Part shown: piece by piece, positions 1 to 5,816 of the stretch
Layout: each line of letters opens with the position of its first letter
Position numbering within the stretch: the stretch's first letter is position 1
NCBI GenBank assembly: GCA_905212505.1
Contig: CAJMEO010000003.1
Span: 1-18,606, forward strand
Reading direction: 5' to 3'
Length of the DNA: 18,606 nucleotides
DNA from: an uncultured Christensenella sp.
Lineage (GTDB): Bacteria; Bacillota; Clostridia; Christensenellales; UBA1242
Position numbers and translations under genes: made by a program
Notes under the pieces: generated by a model
Databases searched by the model: none
What the model saw: only the letters and a program-made list of their open reading frames with translations
What the model was told of the DNA's origin: nothing

Positions 1-92
1 AATTAATTAAAATTTTATTGCAAAAAAATAAATAAAAAAATTTAATTCTTAAACAAAATTAAAATGCAAAAATCAAAATGACAAAAGTTTTC

Positions 93-127
93 AAAAAACA
101 CATAACCCAAATTAGATTATGTGTTTT
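93..127 (-). terminator. Rho-independent terminator of the rpmH-jag operon
   Basis: Perfect 11-bp inverted repeat (95-105 with 117-127) around an 11-base loop. Read on the minus strand, the stem runs into a row of Ts (complement of 93-98). It lies about 28 bases past the jag stop codon, so it should end the operon there. The rest of 1-92 is AT-rich with no gene visible. Confidence 0.85.
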
Positions 128-154
128 ATGTTAAATATTAGTTGCTTTTATTTT

Positions 155-1102
155 TTAATTATTTTTATTTTTATCACTAGGCTCAACAATAAGTTGACGA
201 TGAGGTTCAACACCTTCACTGTGTGTTGTGACACCCTCAAAATCACTTAACGCTTCATGAATAACATGACGTTCAAAACTGCTCATAGGTTCAAACTTAT
301 GGCTTCTTTTTGTTTTTACAACCTTTTTTGCAATTCTTAAAGCAAGCCCTTTCAAACTTTCTTCACGTCTGTTGCGATAATTTTCAACATCAAGCAAAAT
401 TTTCTTTGATTTGTTTTTCAAACTTAAAAAACTATTAATCAAAATCTGATAAGCATTAAGTGCTTCACCCCTAAAACCAATCAAACTTGAAATGTTTTCA
501 TCGCCTGAAACTTTAACTTCATAAGTGTCGTCATTTTCAAGTATCATAACTTTTCCGTCTATGTTAAGTGTTTTAAAAATGTTTTTGAAAATTTCATTAA
601 CGATGTCAAAAACCTCTTCGCTTGACAAATAATTGTGTTCTTTTTTCAAAATCTCTTGTTCTTTTTCTTGTTTTGGTTGTTCGGAATTGTTGCATTCACA
701 AGTTTCTTCTTGAGTGCATTCACAACATTCGCATTCGTCTTCACAGCACCCACAATCACAATCATCTTCACAATTAACTTTTTCACATTCACATTCACAT
801 TCACAGCCTTCTTCGCAATCGCAATCACAATTGCAATCATCTTCACAATCACAATCTTCGCAATCACAATCTTTTTCGCAATCGCAATCTTCACAATCAC
901 ATGAGATTTCTTCTTTTGCAATATCGCAAGCAATTTGTTCGTCAGATTCTTCATCAAACGATATTAAAACCTTTGCCTTAGAGAAAAATCCGCCTTCACT
1001 TAAAATTTTAATATCAACATCCTCACGATTTTTATTTAGTTCTTTAAGACCATTTTCAATGGCTTTTTCAATGTTTTTTCCAGTAAATTCAAAACTTTTC
1101 AT
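155..1102 (-). CDS. jag: Jag/KhpB RNA-binding protein with a cysteine-rich acidic linker
   Basis: Probable 315-residue KhpB (Jag, also called EloR) protein, a cytoplasmic RNA-binding factor that in other Bacillota influences cell elongation and envelope homeostasis, often as a heterodimer with KhpA. The order is: Jag-N domain about residues 1-48; cysteine-rich acidic linker 68-137; KH domain about 155-235 with a GFRG loop near 209-212; R3H domain about 238-310 with the R-x3-H signature at R278/H282. The start is the ATG at 1102 because a strong AGAAGGGG site lies just upstream and the Jag-N domain begins there; the longer open frame only adds residues overlapping the end of yidC. One base separates the yidC stop from this start. 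The linker is highly unusual: family linkers are normally Glu/Lys-rich. The KH and R3H parts look intact and stay in frame on both sides of the linker. Confidence 0.93.
   Translation of the reverse strand: MKSFEFTGKNIEKAIENGLKELNKNREDVDIKILSEGGFFSKAKVLISFDEESDEQIACDIAKEEISCDCEDCDCEKDCDCEDCDCEDDCNCDCDCEEGCECECECEKVNCEDDCDCGCCEDECECCECTQEETCECNNSEQPKQEKEQEILKKEHNYLSSEEVFDIVNEIFKNIFKTLNIDGKVMILENDDTYEVKVSGDENISSLIGFRGEALNAYQILINSFLSLKNKSKKILLDVENYRNRREESLKGLALRIAKKVVKTKRSHKFEPMSSFERHVIHEALSDFEGVTTHSEGVEPHRQLIVEPSDKNKNN
692..901 (-). repeat. Low-complexity Cys-Asp/Cys-Glu coding repeat inside jag
   Basis: Encodes Jag residues 68-137, with 27 Cys among 70 residues, mostly as C-x-C and C-x-x-C steps separated by Asp or Glu. 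On the plus strand the DNA is a run of short units such as ttcacaatcacaatc and tcgcaatcacaatc, which looks like expansion of 6- and 15-base units. Codons mix TGT and TGC and GAT and GAA, so it is not a pure microsatellite. The frame continues from Jag-N into the KH domain. Confidence 0.9.
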
Positions 1103-1103
1103 A

Positions 1104-2261
1104 TTAAACCCCTTCTTTCTTTTGTTGTTTAGATTTTTCAATTTTATTCATAACTAGTGTAGTCATCAAACCAATTAGCACACTCATTACACTGTTCATA
1201 ACAATATAAAGTGCAAATGCAGCACTATATTGAAGAGTGAAAACAATCATTAAAACTGGAAGCAAAATCATCATAAGCATATTATTTGGAGTTTTAACAT
1301 TAATTTCATTACCTTTACTGTCATATTGTTTTTTTGGTTTGTTACCAATGTTTGTAATAAGCAAACTTAAAACTGTTATTCCGCCAGATAGTGCAACCAA
1401 AATTAACCAGCCGTTCCACCCGCTGTAAACTTTATTAATATCACCTGCAACTTCTTGAAAATCTCTTGCAAAAGCTTCTTTTGCGTCGTCTTTGTTTGTA
1501 TATTCATTTCCATAAATATCAATAAATTTGTTTTCGGCGCTTATTTTATTAAAATTTGTTCCTGTAATGCTTAAATATTCATCACTATTTGGAAAAGTGC
1601 TTGCATAAGTGTCTGGACGATAAATGTTTCTGACCCACAAAAAGTCTTCTTTAATTTGGCCATAATAATTTGCAGTTTCACTTGTTGCAAAAGCTTTTGA
1701 AGAAGCAATTAATGAAGCTTTTTCTTCGCTTGACAAACTTGATGCTTCAATTTTTTCAATAATCGTTTTCAAATCGTCATCAGCACTAAGCACAATTGAA
1801 TTGCTAGATGCCTCTTCTTTTAATTTTGTTTGCAAAACAACCTTATAATTTTCGGTTAGTTGTTCATATTCTGTTTTAATGTTATATTGGCTGATTTGAT
1901 TTAATGAAGAAAACAATGTGAAGAAAACAACAATTGTGATAACCAAATTTATTAACATTCCAAAACAAGAGCCCATAACGTTGAAATTTTCTTTTTTGTA
2001 TAACTCCATTGTTTTTTGATTTAACAAATCTTTATTGTTGCCATATTGTTTTTGCAATTTTTCAAGTTTTGGTTGAAGCACTGCTTGTTTTTCTGCTGTT
2101 TTTTTTGAACTCACCTTTTGATAAATTTCAAGTGGTGAAAGCACAAGCTTTAATGCAACTGTGAAAACAATTATAGTCAGCCCAAAACTTGGAAGAAAAC
2201 TTTGAAACCAACTTATTATTGTTCCCCAAAGTCCACCAACTGTTAGCATTAAATTATCCAT
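1104..2261 (-). CDS. yidC: YidC/Oxa1-family membrane protein insertase, enlarged extracytoplasmic loop
   Basis: Inserts and folds membrane proteins, alone or with SecYEG. 385 residues against roughly 260-290 in common Gram-positive YidC proteins. Visible parts: first core transmembrane helix about 26-44; cytoplasmic Lys/Gln-rich hairpin 45-95; second helix about 103-122; the family FLW motif at 207-209; three further helices about 283-304, 326-345 and 347-370; basic tail. Residues about 123-275 make an extracytoplasmic region much longer than usual. The groove Arg of the TVxxR motif appears to be Lys38. There is no lipobox, so no lipoprotein signal is evident. The start at 2261 follows a strong AAAGGAG site; upstream in-frame codons lie within yidD. 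The gene begins 13 bases inside the end of yidD and stops one base before jag, suggesting coupled translation. Confidence 0.92.
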   Translation of the reverse strand: MDNLMLTVGGLWGTIISWFQSFLPSFGLTIIVFTVALKLVLSPLEIYQKVSSKKTAEKQAVLQPKLEKLQKQYGNNKDLLNQKTMELYKKENFNVMGSCFGMLINLVITIVVFFTLFSSLNQISQYNIKTEYEQLTENYKVVLQTKLKEEASSNSIVLSADDDLKTIIEKIEASSLSSEEKASLIASSKAFATSETANYYGQIKEDFLWVRNIYRPDTYASTFPNSDEYLSITGTNFNKISAENKFIDIYGNEYTNKDDAKEAFARDFQEVAGDINKVYSGWNGWLILVALSGGITVLSLLITNIGNKPKKQYDSKGNEINVKTPNNMLMMILLPVLMIVFTLQYSAAFALYIVMNSVMSVLIGLMTTLVMNKIEKSKQQKKEGV

Positions 2262-2524
2262 TTTAAATCTCCTTTCAAATTGTCTGGCACAGGATCTAAC
2301 CCGCATTTTGACGAAAAATGACTGCATCTTAAAATTCGTTTAATTGTTAAAAAAACTCCTTTGCAAACACCAAATCTTTTTATCGCAATCACAGAATAAG
2401 TTGAACATGAAGGCGAAAATTTGCAAGATTTTGGAAGCATTGGAGATATTAAAATCTTATACAAATAAACAAGTGATAAACAAAAAATTTTAAGTGGATA
2501 AGCCAAAGTTTTAATTACAATCAC
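2249..2524 (-). CDS. yidD: YidD membrane protein insertion efficiency factor
   Basis: Small 91-residue protein of the YidD family, an inner-face membrane-associated helper thought to assist YidC-dependent insertion. Family features seen: an amphipathic N-terminus with YKILISP near 22-28, then the cysteine-bearing core CKFSPSCSTY at about 34-43, and a second cysteine pair further on (CSHFSSKC). The start codon is GTG (2522-2524), inside the end of rnpA with a 14-base overlap; only a weak GGGT-type site precedes it, so translation probably depends on ribosomes finishing rnpA. A TTG seven codons in is a less likely alternative start. The position between rnpA and yidC is the usual one. The C-terminus extends somewhat past the core and overlaps yidC by 13 bases. 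Confidence 0.92.
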   Translation of the reverse strand: MIVIKTLAYPLKIFCLSLVYLYKILISPMLPKSCKFSPSCSTYSVIAIKRFGVCKGVFLTIKRILRCSHFSSKCGLDPVPDNLKGDLKWII

Positions 2525-2858
2525 AAATTAAACCCGCTTTTTTAAATTGTGTTTTCAAATTTTCTTTCATATCATCAAACTTTAAATCTAAAATTTTTGG
2601 TTTTGCAACAACGATAATATAAAATTCGTTTTTAATTTGATTTGAAAAACTCAAAACACATTCTTTAAGTCTGCGTTTAACTTTGTTTCTCACCACGGCT
2701 TTTCCAACCTTTTTAGAAACGCTGTAACCCACCTTGAAATTTTTTGTTTTTAATTTTAGATAGACTAAACTGACAAATTCATCACCAGTGTGATTACCAT
2801 TTTTAAATAAATAAGCAAATTGCTTTCTTTTCTTTAGTCTATTTTCTTTTTTAATCAT
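2511..2858 (-). CDS. rnpA: Ribonuclease P protein component
   Basis: Protein subunit of RNase P, which with the RNA subunit removes 5' leaders from tRNA precursors. The length of 115 residues is normal for the family. It opens with the usual basic segment (KKENRLKKRKQF) and contains the signature RNR-type motif RNKVKRRLKE at about residues 58-67, which contacts the RNA. The C-terminal half has the expected beta strand (FYIIVVAKP) and final helix. The ATG at 2858 follows an AGAGAG site that overlaps the rpmH stop; 9 bases separate the two genes. The gene overlaps yidD by 14 bases at its 3' end. Confidence 0.95.
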   Translation of the reverse strand: MIKKENRLKKRKQFAYLFKNGNHTGDEFVSLVYLKLKTKNFKVGYSVSKKVGKAVVRNKVKRRLKECVLSFSNQIKNEFYIIVVAKPKILDLKFDDMKENLKTQFKKAGLICDCN

Positions 2859-2867
2859 AAACTCTCT

Positions 2868-3011
2868 CTATTTATTGTTCACAGTTAAAGTGTGTCTGCC
2901 ACGTCTGCGACGTCTAGATAAAACTTTTCTGCCATTATGAGTTTGCATTCTTTTTCTAAAACCATGAACTTTAACTTTACTTCTTTTTTTAGGTTGATAA
3001 GTTCTTTTCAT
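2868..3011 (-). CDS. rpmH: 50S ribosomal protein L34
   Basis: 47-residue L34, a large-subunit ribosomal protein. My translation starts [20 protein letters not shown] and ends with the [12 protein letters not shown] type of tail, which is unmistakable for the family. The frame starts at the ATG at 3011 with AAAGGAG about 7 bases upstream and ends at a TAG, the only non-TAA stop among the confident genes. It is the first gene of the operon, directly behind the promoter at 3070-3098. dnaA, the usual neighbour beyond it, is absent here. Confidence 0.97.
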   Translation of the reverse strand: MKRTYQPKKRSKVKVHGFRKRMQTHNGRKVLSRRRRRGRHTLTVNNK

Positions 3012-3069
3012 AATCTGCTCCTTTACTAAATGTATCAAAAATCATTTCGTCAAATAATTAGACAAATCA

Positions 3070-3098
3070 ATATTAACAAAAAAATTTCCGTTTGTCAA
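3070..3098 (-). promoter_or_regulatory. Sigma-A promoter of the rpmH operon
   Basis: On the minus strand TTGACA (complement of 3093-3098), a 17-base spacer, then TAATAT (complement of 3070-3075). The -35 is perfect and the -10 is five of six. Predicted start of transcription is near 3062, giving a leader of about 50 bases before rpmH. This is the strongest promoter match I found in the window. Confidence 0.85.
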
Positions 3099-3285
3099 TT
3101 GTTTTATGAATTTATTTCAAAAGAATTAAATATGATTTATTAACCCTTGCCTAAATTATTGTAACTTCCACTTAATGATCAACACCATATTTAATTTTTT
3201 AAAATTTACTATAAAAATCAATATGAAATTTAACTTAATTTTATCATATCAAGCCAAGTTTATCAAAACCAACATCATCTTTAAC
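3099..3285. other. AT-rich intergenic DNA upstream of the rpmH promoter
   Basis: Part of the 411-base gap 3012-3422. Beyond the rpmH promoter and the terminator at 3286-3318 I see no gene, no RNA and no clear repeat. I looked for DnaA boxes (TTATNCACA on either strand) because rpmH often borders the replication origin, and found none. Confidence 0.6.
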
Positions 3286-3318
3286 AAAAAAACGATAGAT
3301 TTCTTTCTATCGTTTTTT
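3286..3318 (-). terminator. Terminator of the BspA-like gene
   Basis: Nine-base perfect stem (3291-3299 with 3306-3314), six-base loop, with A-rich and T-rich flanks on either side. On the minus strand it is followed by a run of seven Ts. It lies about 105 bases past the stop at 3423. The symmetrical flanks mean it could also stop plus-strand transcription. Confidence 0.82.
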
Positions 3319-3422
3319 ATTGTTTGATTATATTATAATTTTGTTATAAAACACATTAAATTTAAAAGTATAATTGTTTTGTTATAATCATGAACAAAAT
3401 GCTTTTTTGTTATCAATAATTG

Positions 3423-5018
3423 TTAACTAAGTGCAACACCATCTTTCAAAACAGTAACATTTGTGTTTAAACTTGTTTGTGTGTTTAACTCGGTTTTGCT
3501 TGCAAATTGTGTGTTAACTTCTCCCACTTTATATGTGAAATTTGAACTTATGTTTAAAGTTGAACTGCTTGGCGCGTTTGAGAAAGTGCCATTAAACATA
3601 CCACTCATGTTTGTAACACTGCTTGTGTTAAAATTTGAAAGGTCTAGGCTGGTTAATTCGTTGCAACCTTGGAACATAGAACTCATGTTTGTAACACTGC
3701 TTGTGTTGAAATTTGAAAGGTCTAGGCTGGTTAATTCGTTGCATTCACCAAACATACCCCTCATATTTGTAACACCGCTTGTGTCAAAGTTTGAAACATC
3801 TAGGCTGGTTAATTTGCTGCAACCGGCGAACATCCAATCCATGTTTGTAACTTTGCTTGTGTTGAAATTTGAAATGTCCAAACTTGTTAAGTTATTGTTT
3901 ATATAAGTCATTAAAAACATACGCTCCATAGTTGTAACATTGCTTGTATCAAAGTTTGAAATGTTCAAATTGGTTAACTTTTCACACTCTTCAAACATAG
4001 AAGCCATGTCTGTGACCTTTTTCGTTTTAAAACCTGAAAGGTCTAAACTCTTCAAGCTTTTACACTTATAAAACATACTATTCATAGATGTTTCTCTGCG
4101 TGTATCAAAATTCTTAAATGTTATTGATTCTAAATTTTTTAAATAAACTTGATTTGAAGTTGCTTTGTCACTGAATAAATATGCGCAATAGTCTGGTCGT
4201 ATAACCCTATCACTAACAAAAGCAATTTCGGTGTCTGATTTTTTCCAAATTTCTATGTTTGGTCTCAAAATGCCATCTTGTGCATATCCAGCAAGAGATG
4301 TTGTGTCTTCTTTTTCATAAAACCCTATACTTGTTAAATCTGCAACATTTGATATTGCCGATTTCCAAGATGTCCAGTTAGGAAAATATGCTACTGGACT
4401 AATAGCATCTGAAACATCATACATTGTTGTGTTTGCTTGTTGAACGGCGTAAATTTTACACTTAACTGTAGTGGTTGTTTTTTGTGTTTCATAGTCTTCT
4501 GAAACCTTTGCAGATATTGTTATGTTATGGGCATATTCATTTGTTAAACTTCCATAATATTTTCGTTTTACTGAGGCTTGTGAAGCATCAGACTGAAGAT
4601 AGACCTTTTCAAAGTTGTTAATATAAACATTTAAATTTTCACCCGTTTTTGTTCCGTCACTAAAAAACATAACATCTTCAAACACGCCTATATCATCATA
4701 AATATAGGCAAGATAATATGCTGGTTCGCTTGTTGATTTTAGGCCAATGTTAAGATTTATTTTCACTGTGTCACCTGGCATAAGTTTCCCCGAATAATCG
4801 GGCCCATAAGCTCTTTCAATATCAAGATTTAAAGTTTTAGAGCTGTTGTCAACCCCGCCTGAAACGTCAAGTTCAATCGTACCAAAATTTAATGTCCCTA
4901 AATATTCTTTTTTGTCTGTAAACCATGCATAAGTTATGATCGAAAGCGTGGAAAACATAATTAAAGACACAATCAATAAAAGCATTTTTAAAACCTTTGC
5001 TCTTTTGATTTTTTTCAT
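3423..5018 (-). CDS. Secreted protein: TasA/camelysin-like N-terminus with BspA-type leucine-rich repeats
   Basis: 531-residue exported protein of no known specific function. Residues 1-32 are a basic and hydrophobic signal ending ITYAWFTD, followed by LGTLNFGTIELDV; this matches the start of SipW-processed TasA/camelysin proteins, whose mature parts are beta-sandwich fibre or surface proteins. About 33-190 would be that sandwich. About 295-475 hold 26-residue repeats of the type MF..C..L..LDLSNFNTS.VTNM, the BspA/DUF285 leucine-rich repeats of surface proteins. The tail (about 476-531) has no LPXTG motif or membrane segment, so attachment would be by assembly or non-covalent. ATG 5018 has a good AAAGGAG site. 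No SipW peptidase is encoded in the window. A role in adhesion or matrix is inference from the two domain types. Confidence 0.85.
   Translation of the reverse strand: MKKIKRAKVLKMLLLIVSLIMFSTLSIITYAWFTDKKEYLGTLNFGTIELDVSGGVDNSSKTLNLDIERAYGPDYSGKLMPGDTVKINLNIGLKSTSEPAYYLAYIYDDIGVFEDVMFFSDGTKTGENLNVYINNFEKVYLQSDASQASVKRKYYGSLTNEYAHNITISAKVSEDYETQKTTTTVKCKIYAVQQANTTMYDVSDAISPVAYFPNWTSWKSAISNVADLTSIGFYEKEDTTSLAGYAQDGILRPNIEIWKKSDTEIAFVSDRVIRPDYCAYLFSDKATSNQVYLKNLESITFKNFDTRRETSMNSMFYKCKSLKSLDLSGFKTKKVTDMASMFEECEKLTNLNISNFDTSNVTTMERMFLMTYINNNLTSLDISNFNTSKVTNMDWMFAGCSKLTSLDVSNFDTSGVTNMRGMFGECNELTSLDLSNFNTSSVTNMSSMFQGCNELTSLDLSNFNTSSVTNMSGMFNGTFSNAPSSSTLNISSNFTYKVGEVNTQFASKTELNTQTSLNTNVTVLKDGVALS
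3603..3743 (-). repeat. Near-identical 78-bp tandem repeat in the LRR region
   Basis: Bases 3603-3665 and 3681-3743 differ at only one of 63 positions by my reading, at a 78-bp spacing, which is exactly one 26-residue repeat. Further, more diverged copies continue to about 4130. The near identity points to recent duplication or gene conversion of repeat units. Confidence 0.85.
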
Positions 5019-5080
5019 AATCTCTCCTTTTTCAAAACAAAAAACGAGGGCTTGGTTAACCTCGTTGTTAGTTTTTTCAT
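5015..5080 (-). CDS. Possible 21-residue leader peptide before the BspA-like gene
   Basis: A short minus-strand frame, starting MKKLTTRLTK and ending KKERL, begins at an ATG at 5080. It runs straight through the hairpin at 5043-5066 and ends in a TGA overlapping the BspA-like gene's ATG in the ATGA arrangement. Ribosomes translating it could melt the hairpin and deliver themselves to the next start. Against it, the only nearby purine site (AAAGGG) lies about 15 bases upstream of the ATG, which is too far to be convincing, and a frame this short can arise by chance. Confidence 0.25.
   Translation of the reverse strand: MKKLTTRLTKPSFFVLKKERL
5034..5066 (-). terminator. Terminator-like hairpin in the BspA-like gene leader (possible attenuator)
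   Basis: Perfect seven-base stem (5043-5049 with 5060-5066), ten-base loop, followed on the minus strand by TTTTTTGTTTT. It sits immediately before the Shine-Dalgarno site at 5024-5030. No gene lies upstream on this strand for it to terminate, so premature termination of the BspA-like mRNA is a fair inference. A T-run after the other side also allows plus-strand use. Confidence 0.6.
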
Positions 5081-5461
5081 TTTAAGAAGAATTATCCCTT
5101 TATTTTTGTCTTGCCCTTGTTTTTTGTTAAAAAAGTTTAGAATTCCACTTAACGCGTGTGGTCAACCATCAGTGTTTTTCGTTTCTTTATTTATTTAGTC
5201 TTTGACTATCCATTAAAAAATATGCCACTTTTTGCATTTCTTTGTCAAATTTTTTTATGTATTTTTTTCAAAATTTTGTGCCAAAGACACTTTTTCGCAA
5301 CATTTTCATCTTTTATTTAAATTTGAATTGTTTTTAATATGTTTGATTGTTTTGTTAAAAGTTTAAAATTATATATTTTTGCAACTATTTTTCTTTGTTT
5401 TTTTGATGAATTTTTTTAAATCACTTTATTTTTTATTTTTGTTGTGATAAACTTTAAAAGC
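5081..5461. other. Long AT-rich intergenic region between the BspA-like gene and the tRNA
   Basis: Part of the 547-base gap 5019-5565. It must hold the promoter of the BspA-like gene, but I find only weak candidates: TTGACC with TCTAAA 18 bases on (minus strand, around 5130-5165), and a TATAAT (minus strand, near 5370) without a convincing -35. No coding frame, RNA gene or DnaA box is recognisable. Confidence 0.5.
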
Positions 5462-5491
5462 ATGACAAAATATCTTATTTGATAATATAAC
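5462..5491 (+). promoter_or_regulatory. Candidate promoter of tRNA-Arg
   Basis: ATGACA (5462-5467), 18-base spacer, TATAAC (5486-5491): each box is five of six to consensus. Transcription would start near 5498, giving a 5' leader of about 68 bases to be removed by RNase P. A weaker alternative is TTGTCA at 5524-5529 with TTAAAA at 5548-5553. Confidence 0.45.
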
Positions 5492-5565
5492 CCAACCCTT
5501 AGAGCATTAATCTTAGAAACAAATTGTCAAGGGTTTGACATTTTCCCTTAAAAAATGCCCGATTT

Positions 5566-5642
5566 GCATCTGTAGCTCAATTGGATAGAGCATCAGTCTT
5601 CGGAACTGAGGGTTTACGGTTCGAATCCGTACAGATGCACCA
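5566..5642 (+). tRNA. tRNA-Arg (anticodon UCG)
   Basis: A full cloverleaf can be drawn: acceptor stem GCATCTG with CAGATGC, D arm GCTC...GAGC, anticodon stem TCAGT/ACTGA around loop CTTCGGA giving anticodon TCG (reads CGA), and T arm TACGG/CCGTA around TTCGAAT. The discriminator is A5639 and the CCA end (5640-5642) is encoded. It is the only plus-strand gene, standing alone between minus-strand protein genes, with its own terminator. No second copy of the 3' end is present in the window, so there is no sign of an element integrated here. Confidence 0.97.
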
Positions 5643-5665
5643 AAAAGCCTAATTTTATGGTCATT

Positions 5666-5693
5666 CTAGCGATTTTGATGGTCGCTAGTTTTT
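5666..5693 (+). terminator. Terminator of tRNA-Arg
   Basis: Seven-base perfect stem CTAGCGA/TCGCTAG (5666-5672 with 5682-5688), nine-base loop, then TTTTTATTT on the plus strand, 24 bases past the tRNA end. It is nested inside a wider inverted repeat, 5647-5659 with 5701-5713, matching at 12 of 13 positions. Confidence 0.8.
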
Positions 5694-5708
5694 ATTTAGG
5701 CATAAAAT

Positions 5709-5734
5709 AAGGCGGGCACCTTAATGTCCGCCTT
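5709..5734 (-). terminator. Terminator of the SGNH hydrolase gene
   Basis: Ten-base GC-rich stem, AAGGCGGGCA with TGTCCGCCTT (5709-5718 with 5725-5734; one position pairs G with U on the plus-strand RNA), six-base loop. On the minus strand it lies about 83 bases past the stop codon and is followed by ATTTTAT, a modest T-tract. It may also back up the tRNA terminator from the other side. Confidence 0.65.
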
Positions 5735-5816
5735 GATTGATTTGAAAAATATTCACTATTTTTGCTTCTAGTAGAACTTGATTTTGCATGGTTTGAAATT
5801 ATGTTAATTGCTCATT

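Noticed and set aside
714..1157. Plus-strand frame rich in Ser, His and Gln opposite jag, and a second hydrophobic frame at 635-904
   Set aside because: Both are mirror frames of the Cys/Asp/Glu repeat in jag. They have no ribosome site, and jag has clear Jag-N, KH and R3H domains on the minus strand.
3012..3422. Replication origin next to rpmH
   Set aside because: No DnaA boxes, no dnaA or dnaN, and the gap is fully used by a promoter and a terminator.
3463..3906. Plus-strand frame of 147 codons with regular repeats
   Set aside because: Antisense shadow of the leucine-rich repeats of the BspA-like gene; the regularity comes from the 78-bp repeat.
5566..5642. tRNA-Arg as an integration site of a mobile element
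   Set aside because: No second copy of the tRNA 3' end, no integrase, and no phage or conjugation genes in the window.
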